From Acanthosoma haemorrhoidale (Eukaryota > Arthropoda > Insecta > Hemiptera > Acanthosomatidae), in contig OV884012.1 of the NCBI GenBank assembly GCA_930367205.1, forward strand, positions 34,692,796 through 34,756,795: DNA of 64,000 bases, written 5' to 3'. Below the pieces are notes generated by a model that searched no databases, was not told the DNA's origin, and worked only from the letters and a program-made list of their open reading frames with translations. Positions 39,425 to 49,951 of the stretch are shown here, piece after piece; within the stretch, counting starts at the first letter, position 1; every line of letters starts with the position of its first letter. A program made the translations under genes and the position numbers.

Positions 39425-40132
39425 TCAGCTTTCTCAATTTACTATCTGGGTATAAAAATGGATAGGCATCTTCATTTCTCTACTCATTTTAGTAATAAAA
39501 TAGAAAAAGTACGACACAGGTCTTACTGGCTATCGCACTTGCTAACTTCACCCAACCTTCGTCTCAAACTGATGATATATAAATGTGTCCTTTACGGTGA
39601 GCCGCTATTTACCCACCTGACAGCCAAATGTCTCCGAAATTTCCAGAATGGGATCATGCGAAAAGTGGTCCGACATACCTCTCTCGAGAGGTTAAAGAAC
39701 GCTGACCTGCACCCGTTGCTTGGTATACCGTCGGTGGGTGAGTTCATTTGCCGGACACACATAAAGTTTTTTGACTCGTTGCAGCACCTAATCAACCCAG
39801 TTTTTTAACACTATGGCCCCACCACCCCTCCCGAATCGATGGAAACAGACTGTCGGGGGAAAATTAGGTTAAGAATTAGTATGTAAGTTAGTTTTGAGTT
39901 TGATAAAAAAGGTGAGCTCCATCACCTTAATAGTCAGTTTAGCCCAGTAACGTATAATGTGTATCTTTATACTTGTTTATTCATTATATAATTTTTATAA
40001 AATAACAAAACCTGTATATAATGTAGCAATGCTACAGGAAATACAAGAATAATTTGTAAATAGATTCGCCTGAGGATCTATAATTATATATAATTATCTG
40101 TAAATTTAAAGGGGCTATGAAGGAAAAAAAAA
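39425..40132 (+). pseudogene. Jockey-like LINE ORF2 C-terminus plus 3' UTR (5'-truncated)
   Basis: Reading starts in the thumb region with YYLGIKMDRHLHFSTHF. It continues through FQNGIMRKVVRHTSLE, LLGIPSVGEFI and HIKFFDSLQHLINPVF to a stop ending at 39808. The catalytic FADD block is missing. The 3' UTR has the GGTGAGCTCCATCACC signature near 39912, an ATTTGTAAATAGATTCGCC block near 40055, and ends in A-rich sequence at 40132. The same lineage occurs at 16345-17030, 43085-43272 and 59926-60140. Confidence 0.75.
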
Positions 40133-42242
40133 CAATTGTACATTAGTTTCAGAGAAACACACAAAAAACAGAGCGCACAGCGACTCGAAAATGGTACAAT
40201 TATGTTTGAAAGAGAAATTAATATTGAAAATACAAATAATGTTTAAATATTCTACTTTTCAATTTGAATTTTATTAAGGTTAAAAATAAATAGTCATTTC
40301 AGAGAAAAGTGACGAATCTTAGCATAAGCTTATATTAAAGCAGATTTTTAATTGAAGTTCAGACAAATCCGCTTTCAATAAGTTTTCCTCTCATCATATT
40401 TATCGGTTAGTTATTTAGTTCTTGTGTGAACAGAGAAAATACTCACAGACTAGAACTTGGATGATTGATACGTGGATTTTCAATGATAAGATATTTTTTA
40501 TAGGGGTACTGCTGTGCCCTAAGAGATCGGTCAGCTAAGCTATAACCATTCAAAAAGTGCCACTTAGGCTCAGAGAGCGTGGCAAATGGTTCAGACAGAA
40601 CAGACAAAAAAAAACCTTCCATCCTTTTCCTATTGAGAACTTTCTTGGTTTTTTTTTCTACCGAGCCATGACGCACGCTTCAACCCCCACATTCCTATCC
40701 CGTAACTATTTCCCCCACCGTCTTTATACGTCAACTTTTATTAAAATTAATGATCGGACCTGATCTGAATACATTATCTCATTCGGCCCCGTTTTTTTTA
40801 AATATTTTTTAAATAGCTCTAATACGTTATTAAAAATGTTTTCCAGTCTTGTGCCGGGTTTTTTTTCGTTTCCGATGTAAGACACCGCTCCTACTGGTAG
40901 CTCTCATCCCGGCTTCGTTAATCTCCCAACTATTATTAGACACGACTCATAACTTTATGACAACCACAGCCCTGTGTTGTTTTTTTCCTGCTTGAAATAA
41001 CACGGCCACTAAACACTTATAAATTAGTTCCCATTCCGTTTGAGGGCTGCTCATTTGTCCCCCCCGACTTTTAAATAGCTACCATACTTCAGCCTCTAGG
41101 ATTATGGGCTATTGGAAGGATAAATTTTGAAGGAATTTCTTCGCGTGCTTTATAAATGATAGGTGTATTTTGGCTTGGTGTATGTTGAAATGATACGACT
41201 TCAGGAGACCGTAAAGACTCTACACCAGCCAGTAGCCTTTGGCTGTCAGGCATTACAATATTTTATTTGTTTCAACCGTATAGGACGAACGGGTGGAAAG
41301 GTCCATGGTACAAATCGTTTAGATTTATACCAACCATTCCATTAAGTTGCTTATTAAAATAATATGCGCTTCTTTAATCTCAAATATGATATATTTTAAC
41401 TACATGGCGCTAGAACATGCCTAATGTTCCGTAGTTTATTTCTAAACCAGAAATGCTTATATGTCCACTTATTATTACTTTATATATCCACTGCTTATAT
41501 GTTTTTGTTATTGTAAATTCTATGTTTGAACGAGGTACAATTTGTTTTTCATAGGGATTCCATTTGATGACCCGACGACAGAAGAAATAATGCTATAAAA
41601 CTTAAAGTTTCAAATGAGTAGAACAGTCTCATCATACTGCTCTACTCATTTAATCAGATAAAATAGAGATTTGTTAGGTTTTTATCAAGTTTATTAATGG
41701 ACCATGTTTTGACTCCTTGTCACACAAGGACGAGGTTATAAATGTGATGTAAACCTAACTACTCTCTTTCATCGATCCAAGCCGATCTCCTAACAAACTC
41801 TCCTGCTCATTTATATAGCCACAGCTAACAATGAATGACAAAGTTTAATAAAGCATTATTAATTGCTTACTTGCCAATGAATAAATAAATTGATTAGGAT
41901 CAATTAATTATATATAATACGATATCTTGACGTCTGAGTTAATAATCTGTAATGAGATTTGGGTTTACTAAAATTTATTTAAATTGAGTTCACAACTTAC
42001 TGAAAATTCTAAAGGTTAAAAGGACAGAAATCTGTATTGAAAAATTCTTCGATCAAATCCCTACAATTTACTTCGTTTCATAAATAAAATTTGTATTTTC
42101 CGATAGCATAGCCCGCCCATCCTGCACTGAGCTTAAAATAAATAAACTATTGCCAATATTCTATATGGCCAATTGAAATGTCAAGCCAAGGGATATATAA
42201 CTATTCCAATAAAAAAAAAAAAGCTATAAAATGTTCCCCTTC
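40133..42242. other. Intronic AT-rich stretch without genes
   Basis: No domain-bearing frame. Overlapping short frames on both strands at 40443-40763 look accidental. No repeat partner was recognised within the window. Confidence 0.4.
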
Positions 42243-42300
42243 TTTTTTTATTATAACAACTTTATCATGATAAAATTACAATCTGCCTGATTGGGCTATA
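42243..42300 (-). mobile_element. Very short LINE 3'-end fragment
   Basis: Apart from a few substitutions this matches the last ~50 bp of the LINE at 19830-20941 (TATAGCCCAATCAGGCAG to GTTATAA, then A-rich on the minus strand). It is an extreme 5'-truncated insertion. It sits about 60 bp from the long TA microsatellite. Confidence 0.75.
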
Positions 42301-42359
42301 ATAATATATTTTATCCTAGGGAGTAATTCACTTAATATTGTTTCAAGTATCTTTAATAG

Positions 42360-42360
<1 letters not shown>

Positions 42361-42436
<76 letters not shown>

Positions 42437-42445
42437 TATATATAC
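42361..42445. repeat. (TA)n microsatellite
   Basis: About 85 bp of nearly uninterrupted TA dinucleotides, broken only by small irregularities near 42365 and 42430. The length is likely polymorphic and hard to assemble. Confidence 0.95.
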
Positions 42446-43084
42446 ATAAATATAATTTAATGAGAAGTGAAGTCTCAGGGAATGCGTAGAATTTTTCTCC
42501 CATTAAACGGCGATTGACACTGTGGTTTTAAGGCGGGGTTCTTCAGGGTGGGCAGTCTCCAGAAAAACCGATACAAAAAAAAGAAAAGAAAAAGTCGCCA
42601 CCGTCTGACAGCCAACCCTAATTAGTGACTCCGTGTATTTTTTTTTTCTTTTCGAGAGTTGTTGGATTATCTGGAAGTAGTCAATTAAAAATGGAAGAGA
42701 TTAATTTATTTTAATATAAAACGTCTACGATAAAAAGATCCACAACCTAGAGGAATTTCTATAAAAATGTGGAATTCGGCTCATTTCTATTCTGCGCAGA
42801 GCTTCATAAAACTGCTATTGTTTAAACGGAAGAAAATTTCTTTTGGTAGTACTTACAAACTATAATGGTTTAAAAACGACTATTTTCCAAGTATGAAATC
42901 TATAAAAAATATGAAGCCATTAAGTTCTATATCTGGTTTGTACAAATTCCTTACGGGATTGATCACAAAGGTTTACATCTTTTTTTGGTGAAAATTACTT
43001 TAATTATTGTTTTTTTTTCGTGGCCCTGCAACATAAAGAACGCAATCACTCGAAATCATATTTTCATCTTATTTGGATTAATAA
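42446..43084. other. Intronic non-coding stretch
   Basis: I see no gene or repeat end here except the left target duplication (43075-43084) of the adjoining LINE fragment. Several T-rich tracts. Confidence 0.4.
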
Positions 43085-43272
43085 TTTTTTTTTTTTCTTT
43101 CATAGCCCCCTTTAAATTTACAGATAATTATAGATCCTCAGGCGAATCTATTTACAAATTATTTTTGTATTTCCTGGAGCATCGCTACATTACATACAGG
43201 TTTTGTTATTTTATAAAAATTATATAATGAATAAACAAGTATAATGATATACATAACGTGACTGGACTAAAC
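43085..43272 (-). mobile_element. 5'-truncated LINE 3' UTR with 10-bp target duplication
   Basis: On the minus strand this reproduces the 3' UTR of the LINE at 39425-40132: the AACAAAACCTGTAT block, CAGGAAATAC, ATAGATTCGCCTGAGG and AAAGGGGGCTATGAA. It ends in poly(A), seen as T at about 43085-43096. GGATTAATAA is present at both flanks, 43075-43084 and 43273-43282, as expected for target-primed reverse transcription. Confidence 0.9.
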
Positions 43273-43282
43273 GGATTAATAA

Positions 43283-45951
43283 ATTTTAATAGTAAATCTT
43301 TAAACGATTTTTATGTACTGTATTATTGGGAGAGGTACCTCCTTAGTAACTCAAGGTGTCTCGTTTTAAAAGCTATCAACTGGTGTTCGCGTGTTCTAGA
43401 ACACTAATAAAACTTTATCTCTCACGGGATCGTAAAAAATGGCCCTAAAAAAAATGTAAATATTGCAATTAGCACTTGTCAAATGGAACATAATGGCTGT
43501 AACAAAAGAATGCTTTTATAAACGATCAAGTTTGTCATTATACAAGTAGTTTTTTTTTTTAATATCTTAGTAATGAAGTCCTGACTAGTTTTCATTATTT
43601 TATTTTTTTCAATTTATTTAATCGAAGTTTGATTTTGTTATATCTATTGTGCACTGAATTCTATTTTTTTTATTAATTTATATTAATGAAAGATTTACCT
43701 GGAGCAGTACAGTTTCTTCCAGATCATTGTGAAAAAAACCATTTCCTTATTAAAAAATACCTTTATTTTATTGCTTAAACCATCCGGTAACTAAAAATTG
43801 CAAAATAAAATAAATATAAATAACTTTTATATCAATATAAGTTAACTATCCCTTGTAGAAGTTCCTATTGTGCTTTCCCAAAACTTAATTTTTTGGTATA
43901 TTTTGAGAACGGAAATTTTTGTTTATGCTTGAAAGCAAAACATACTTAATTTAAATTCTAGTTGATCAGATAATATGTATTTATCTATAACGGCTATAAT
44001 AGTTCACATGCGGACAGACAAAAGCCTATTTATTTTCCTGTACCTTTGTTTAATAAAAAGCCAACAACAATAAATACACAAACAGTGTTATTATTATAAA
44101 TTCGATATTACTTTTCATATTGTTGACCGAGTGTGTTCCTATGGTGAATTTGAGGATTTCGAACGTGCAGTTTATGATTAATATACTCGCTAAGCTCCGA
44201 GACCTATGCTTGTTAGTTCGTGTGGATTAAATTAGACATAATTGCTCTCTATATTTATCATGAATGCAGGGATCAAATGTACAGTTGCAAGCCGTTTTAT
44301 GCCGCGACTTTTCTGTCATAGCTCAATTATTTCAGTAACTGGTGATTGAATGCAATCAAATATTTTTTAATAGTAGATACTTCACATCACACGATTGGAA
44401 AGTCAGCCATCGAGAATATCCTTGAATTGTTTTGTATTCAGCGTATTGTTCCGATTTGTAATATTACTCAATTAATTCATATCACAATTATGGTAATATC
44501 TCAAATGGTTTGATTACCTGTTGTGGTGAAATGTTGTGGCTTTGAAAACAAACGATTATTTTAAAATAACTATATTGATAATAACGAAGGGCTGATTAAA
44601 CTTTACATGTTGCTTCATGAAACCTCTGTTTATTGTAGTATGTTTTTTGCTCATTATCACGATTCCAAGATTTGATCGCTTCAACAAACCGGTTCGATCC
44701 TCGTCTAGAAGAGCCTATTTAAAGCGTATAACCGATTGACAGTAATTGTTCTTCTCGGTTACCTTGACCATTCGAACACATCGTTATTAATTTGCTCCTT
44801 TGCTCTTGATGAAGAAAGGTCCACTCTGCCGCACTGTTACGAGTGTTTTTTGCTTGTTTACGTGATTAGCAAACCTGAGTCAACTAACACACGGAACAGA
44901 GTGCGATAACTCAAACTCGGCTGCAGAAGTTATTATATCTCCAAAGTCAGATCTGAAGCCCCTTACAATGAAAATGGGTAATATCTTACTTAATAAGATT
45001 GGAATAGGATTTTTCTTCACAGGCATTTATTCAAAATATCTCAGTCACTTGGGCATCTATCACTTATGTGATGCTCGGGTAGGCATTTGTGTGGTTTTTC
45101 AATTATACATTTTTTAATTATTTTATTCTCATGAGAAAAGCATTGTGTAAAACTCGGAGCAAGAAGTTTCTCACTTTGTGGGAACTTGCCCACACTTTGG
45201 ACACTTGTCCATGACTATGCTATAATACTTTTCTCCCTTGAGAAAATTGTCACTTACCGCAATAGTCGAAGGGCCTGTCATGGAGTAGAGGGAGTTCCAG
45301 GAAGAGATTGACATAAGCGAAGAGCGGTGAGTAATTAGTATTTGCAGGCAAGTACTTCACATATGCCTAGAAGGCTAGCTAGTTGATTATATTATTAACT
45401 ATAAGCTATTAATTTGTAATGTTTAACCACGGACTATATTATTATATTTACTGCAATATCGGAGTGTATATCTTCCATTATTGCTTTTCTATTTTTTTTT
45501 TCCAAATTCTTCCCTTCTCCTATTCTTCATTGTCTTGCTCTGCTCCAACATGCTTTTCTTCCCACGGGAACTGGTGTTGTTTATAATTTCTAAAAAATAA
45601 TGAAAAATGTTGTTACAGTTCTAATTTATTATTTAGTATTCAGTAAACAACTTGTACCAAACAACATCTGTAAGTGATCGAATTTACTAGCTGCTTGTTA
45701 CCGGGCTGAACACCAGCCAGTGTTTACTCAGCGAAAAGTAGCCAGTAAAATTGACCATTAATTTAGTGGTACCGGGTGAGTTACTATCGCCCTCGTTAGG
45801 CGATATGGGCGTTGAATCCAACAAGCAAAAAATGTGAAACCGTTATTTTCCCCCTGCCAAGTGAATCAGTGGGCAAAGCCGCCCTATCGAAAAGTGACCA
45901 GACAGCCTCTAAAGGCTATTGAAGAGGCGAGTATTAATGGAGAGGAGAAGG
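43283..45951. other. Intronic AT-rich stretch without genes
   Basis: No domain-bearing frame. CCGGTTCGATCC near 44690 resembles a Pol III B box but lacks a partner A box or tRNA fold. Immediately left of the hAT element, 45640-45950 is GC-richer with no identified function. Confidence 0.4.
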
Positions 45952-45959
45952 ATCTAGAT
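45952..45959. repeat. 8-bp target site duplication of the hAT element (left)
   Basis: ATCTAGAT directly precedes the left terminus. The same 8 bases follow the right terminus at 48477-48484. Eight-base duplications are the hAT hallmark. Confidence 0.9.
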
Positions 45960-46120
45960 CAGGTATGGGCAACCTTTGACATGTTATGGGCCAAACTTTA
46001 GTGTGCAAATACGTTCGCGGGCCGCGTTTAAAAGTAGTGCATTTTAAAGTAGTGTTCATAATTTTTAGCGATAGATATCAGTCAGCCATGAAATAATACG
46101 ACAATGTTATTACAACACAA

Positions 46121-46126
46121 TTTATT
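46121..46126 (-). terminator. Poly(A) signal of the hAT transposase
   Basis: AATAAA on the minus strand lies about 105 nt past the transposase stop codon and inside the element. This fits a transposon-encoded 3' end. Confidence 0.6.
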
Positions 46127-46229
46127 AAAATAACAAAATGAAATGAAAAAATAGGTACCTACAGCATTAAATTAAATCGTTAAATTTAGAATTGTTACAA
46201 ACTACGAAAGTTAAATAGCGACACCGAAA

Positions 46230-48035
46230 TCAATGAGACACTTGAGCTTGAATTTGGGAAACTAATTCATCGATGTTTGGATTAATTCCACTGGTACAAA
46301 GACGTAAAGAATTTTCCAAATTATCGTCAGTCAGCCTTGTACGATGTTTTGATTTATTAACTTTCATCAATGAAAAGAACTGTTCGCATTTATAAGTACT
46401 GCCAAACGCACAAATCAATCTTCTTGCAAATTTTCTAAGCTGCGGAAAATGGTCTTCTTCGAGGTATTTTTTGTAGAAATCGCACAACTCCACGTCTTCA
46501 AATTTAGATTTTAGGAGTGAGTTTTCTTGAATCTCGATCAACTCCATTTGCAAGTGTATTGGAGCATTTTGTACATTACTTTTTGTTGGAGTAGCAAATA
46601 AATTGAAACAGTCTTCCATGTGTTTGAAATCGCTAAATCTGATCGAAAATTGCTCCGACAGTAACTTGAGTTCTTCAGCATATTGAGCGTAAGCAATATT
46701 TTCATACGCAGAGAGCGTGGTGAAATGGTAACTGTTACCAGACAGCATATGTGCCTCCCACAAGCGGATTTTGTTCTGAAACGCTTTCAAATGGCTGTAC
46801 AAATCATTTACTAACTGTCCTTGTTTTTGAAGTTTCAAATTTAAATCATTCAAATGGCCTGTAAGGTCGACAAGAAATGCTAAGTCACATATCCATTTTG
46901 CGTCACTCAATTCAGATAGTGGTTTATCTTTTATTTGCATAAATTCTGCTATCTCATTTCTAAGCTCGTAAAACCGTTTCAGCATTTTCCCTTTGCTTAG
47001 CCATCTGACTTCACAATAATATGTTACGTCGTCATACTCGGCTGATATTTCATCCAAAAACGCCTTGAACTGACGATGGTTAAGCCCTCGGGATCGAATA
47101 AAATTGATGGTTTTTACTACCACATTCATAACATTCTGGAGTCGAATGGACTTAGAACACAAGTTCTGTTGGTGGATAATGCAATGAAGGACTATCAAAC
47201 CATCTTTTTGCACATTTAATTCAGTTGCTTTTTCATTCAAAATTCCGATGAAACCTTTACGTAAGCCGACCATAGAAGGTGCACCATCTGTGCATACTCC
47301 AACTAATTTCGACCATGGCAAGCCAAAACTTATGAATACCTTTTGAACTTCATTAAAAATGTCCTCTCCTGTAGTGGTTCCTTTTAGCGGCTGTAAAGCA
47401 AGCAATTCCTCAGTAATAGTGAATTCTTTATCAACACCTCGAATAAATATAGCCAGTTGAGCTATGTCAGACAAATCGGTGCTCTCGTCTAATGCTATGG
47501 AAAATGATTCAATACCAGTCATACGGCCAGTAAATGTTGTTTTTATATCATTAGCCATCATTTCTATACGTCGTACAACGGTTCGTCTTGACAAACTAAT
47601 TTTTTCAAATTCATTTTTCTTTTCAGGACACAAAACACTGCAAACTTCTGACATACACTCCTTGATAAATTCTCCTTCGGCAAATGGTTTCAATGACTTT
47701 GCCAATTTTGAACTAACTATAAAACTAGCTTTCACAACATTATCAAGTTGTGTTCTTTGTCTATGAAATATTTGCTGCTGTTTTTCCAAATTTGCGGTAA
47801 GTTTCTGGATTTTGTCTTTTCTTATTTGTCCTGTCAGTGAGAGCAGCGTAGGATGCTTAGTTGAGTAATGCCTCTTTATATTGAATTCTTTCATCACCGA
47901 AATGGATTCATTACACATCAAACAAATAGGCTTACCATTGTGCAAGATAAAGAAGAATTCTTCAGTCCATTTTTCTTGAAACTGGCGACCCTCTGCATCT
48001 ACTTTTCGTTTCCTTCCACCAGACATCATTTTCAT
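46230..48035 (-). CDS. hAT family transposase, intact 601 aa (GTF2IRD2/ZBED-like branch)
   Basis: Expected to bind the element's ends and catalyse cut-and-paste transposition. The frame is uninterrupted. Residues 38-61 form a BED/C2H2-like zinc finger (C38, C41, H56, H61) for DNA binding. The RNase H-like fold follows. ALDEST (D183) and VCTDGAPSM (D250) are the likely first two catalytic acids. HCIIHQQNLC (284-293) and W345 in CEVRWLSKG match conserved hAT positions. The C-terminal dimerisation block STYKCEQFFSLMKVNKSKHR carries the likely catalytic E551. Length is normal for this branch. The start at 48035 has further Met codons at residues 3 and 4, so the exact initiator is open. A host-domesticated gene is possible, but the TIRs and duplication favour a mobile copy. 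Confidence 0.93.
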   Translation of the reverse strand: MKMMSGGRKRKVDAEGRQFQEKWTEEFFFILHNGKPICLMCNESISVMKEFNIKRHYSTKHPTLLSLTGQIRKDKIQKLTANLEKQQQIFHRQRTQLDNVVKASFIVSSKLAKSLKPFAEGEFIKECMSEVCSVLCPEKKNEFEKISLSRRTVVRRIEMMANDIKTTFTGRMTGIESFSIALDESTDLSDIAQLAIFIRGVDKEFTITEELLALQPLKGTTTGEDIFNEVQKVFISFGLPWSKLVGVCTDGAPSMVGLRKGFIGILNEKATELNVQKDGLIVLHCIIHQQNLCSKSIRLQNVMNVVVKTINFIRSRGLNHRQFKAFLDEISAEYDDVTYYCEVRWLSKGKMLKRFYELRNEIAEFMQIKDKPLSELSDAKWICDLAFLVDLTGHLNDLNLKLQKQGQLVNDLYSHLKAFQNKIRLWEAHMLSGNSYHFTTLSAYENIAYAQYAEELKLLSEQFSIRFSDFKHMEDCFNLFATPTKSNVQNAPIHLQMELIEIQENSLLKSKFEDVELCDFYKKYLEEDHFPQLRKFARRLICAFGSTYKCEQFFSLMKVNKSKHRTRLTDDNLENSLRLCTSGINPNIDELVSQIQAQVSH

Positions 48036-48142
48036 TTACTTATCGTTCGATAAACTTAATAAGAAAATAGGTATAATTAGTAAGCACTCAAGATGCACAC
48101 AAAGTCACAAAGCAAACTTATCACCACGGTAGCTCGAATAGG

Positions 48143-48180
48143 ACTGAACTAAGTTCCGGCCATCCACCCGCTTATATAGG
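48143..48180 (-). promoter_or_regulatory. TATA + Inr core promoter of the hAT transposase
   Basis: On the minus strand CCTATATAAG lies at 48171-48180 and TTCAGTCC, an arthropod TCAGT-type initiator, at about 48143-48147. The spacing of roughly 30 nt is right for a TATA/Inr promoter. The predicted 5' leader is about 110 nt to the ATG at 48035. No ATG-delimited competitor was noticed in between. Confidence 0.6.
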
Positions 48181-48262
48181 CAAAATGAAGGAATGATCTA
48201 GAATCGTCTAGTGTAGAACAATACAATTGCGAAGCAATAATCCTTTGTTGCGCCGCCAGTGT

Positions 48263-48304
48263 GGCGGCAAACATCAATGGCTTTGAACTTTGATGTTTGC
48301 CGCC
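48263..48304. repeat. Perfect 15-bp inverted repeat inside the hAT element
   Basis: GGCGGCAAACATCAA (48263-48277) pairs with TTGATGTTTGCCGCC (48290-48304) around a 12-nt loop. It lies between the core promoter and the right terminus. Subterminal palindromes can bind hAT transposases; that role is inferred here. Confidence 0.85.
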
Positions 48305-48476
48305 TCACTCTTTGATGATCACCGCCACTCGGCTTGCTCGCTCACTTGATTCCATGAGTATGAGTAAGTAGTGTATTTTTTTTTTTTAAATTGGGTTTTT
48401 CAAAATGTCTCGCGGGCCGGATCAAATCTTACAGCGGGCCGGATCCGGCCCGCGGGCCGGCTGTTGCCCACATACG

Positions 48477-48484
48477 ATCTAGAT
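48477..48484. repeat. 8-bp target site duplication of the hAT element (right)
   Basis: ATCTAGAT, identical to 45952-45959. Confidence 0.9.
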
Positions 48485-49509
48485 AGAGGCTGACGCAGAC
48501 CCGCCGTCCTCCCCATTATACATTCTAATGAGTTTGGTCTCCATAGTGAGGATAAAACTCAGAGTTAGTGAGATTAAGTGTAGAGTTATTGGGTCCTTGT
48601 CATACCTGCTGCTTTATGCTCTCGTCGGCTGGTCGTTATGGCAACTAATGGCTTCTAGATGGTCCGGCGGGAGGGTTCAAAACGATCAGCCGACTGCCCT
48701 GGCGTATGAGTGCAGTTTTCCTTTTCTTGATTCGGCGCTCGAAACAATCGATTAGAAATTTTTTGACTCTTTATCTTCGTACTTTTCTTCTCATATAGAC
48801 CAGCACTAACAAATGGTTTTTCTCACGAAGCCCAAAACTTCATATAGTTAGAGAATCGACTAAATTAATTTTTTGACAGACACAATTTCGGTCACAGAAA
48901 TAAAATCAGCTTTCTTCGACTTGTCCACGTCGATCGACTGACTACCAGGATTGTTAGCAATGATAAAGCATACAATATAAAGCATTATATTTTCTGGACA
49001 TTGCTTGAGAAAATTGTAATTAAAACTTTTGAATTCCGTCAATAGGATAACACCGAATTCATTACTGGTAGTAATCCAAAGAGGAAGAACAACCCTGTGA
49101 AAACATGACGCTTTCAAAATTCCAGAGTTGAATTTGAAACATTGTGCTGTAGTTCGACATATTCATCGTGTTTTAATATTTGTTGTTTTTAAAAGATTTT
49201 ATTTTGTTATTCAGGCCCATCGCTCCGTGTGATGAAGGCTGGCTGATGTAACTCAATTTCTCGACGTACAGTGGCACAGCATGCAATATAATACATAACA
49301 AGAACTCTGTGGTTAATTAAATCAAAAATAAAAACGAATAAAATTGTTTGTTGCAAGATAGCAATTATTTATTCGAATCGAAGTTTCTTACCTTTTTATC
49401 GCTAATCCATTTAGTTTATTTATTATTTAGTATTGAGCATTGAGATATTATTGTATTCAATATTTGATGATGAATTTCTATGAATAACCGACGGAGAGGA
49501 TTTGAAACG
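48485..49509. other. Intronic non-coding stretch
   Basis: No domain-bearing frame. The first 270 bp are GC-richer, then the sequence returns to AT-rich. Nothing else recognised. Confidence 0.4.
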
Positions 49510-49575
49510 TTGGATGTTGCTACTGCTTTTGATGTGGTTTGGCACGAATGCTCTACCACTAACTACTTAACCTAT
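49510..49575 (+). pseudogene. Tiny LINE reverse transcriptase fragment
   Basis: This reads LDVATAFDVVWHE, matching the first catalytic-Asp block of Jockey-type reverse transcriptase (compare DIAQAFDRVWHAG at about 51590-51630). Similarity fades on both sides. It is either a relic or chance, given the short length. Confidence 0.4.
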
Positions 49576-49897
49576 ACTATAACCACTCCTTCAGGATATA
49601 TGTAGGGCTTTAAATGAAACAAAAATTTACATTTGTATGTATACCAGTTCATTATATGAGACGGTAAAAAAAGTGTATACATTTTTATGAATCGTAATGT
49701 TCATTTTGTAATTTCATTCACTAAGCGTTCTTACATCCTTCACACTTACAATAAATTAAATTACGTGTAAGTATGCGGCTGGAAGGAGTGAATTAATTCG
49801 AAGGCAGTTAGAGTGAAAGGAAAGAAGGCCATAGTCAGCGATAATTATGCCCGGTGGTAGATTAATCGCACGAAATGTATTCACAACCCTCTGATGT

Positions 49898-49904
49898 AAA
49901 AAAG

Positions 49905-49945
<41 letters not shown>

Positions 49946-49951
49946 AGGAGA
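49898..49951. repeat. Polypurine tract with (GA)n microsatellite
   Basis: A 54-nt uninterrupted purine run contains about 16 GA units followed by a G-rich block. Mirror-like purine tracts can form triplex DNA. The length is probably polymorphic. Confidence 0.9.

Larger units (their letters stand above)
45960..48476 (-). mobile_element. Complete hAT superfamily DNA transposon (2517 bp)
   Basis: Left terminus CAGGTATGGGCAAC and right terminus (reverse complement) CGTATGTGGGCAAC form an imperfect 14-bp terminal inverted repeat (10/14) with a shared GGGCAAC core. Both subterminal regions carry CGCGGGCC motifs, strongest at 48411-48460, as known for this hAT branch. A perfect 8-bp duplication flanks the element. 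It contains one intact transposase gene with promoter and poly(A) signal on the minus strand, so it may be autonomous. If the locus is contiguous it lies inside the homeobox intron, antisense to that gene. Confidence 0.93.

Noticed and set aside
44680..44705. Pol III B box (GGTTCGATCC)
   Set aside because: No A box at the right distance and no tRNA or SINE context.
47464..48053. Plus-strand frames over the hAT element
   Set aside because: Shadows of the minus-strand transposase.
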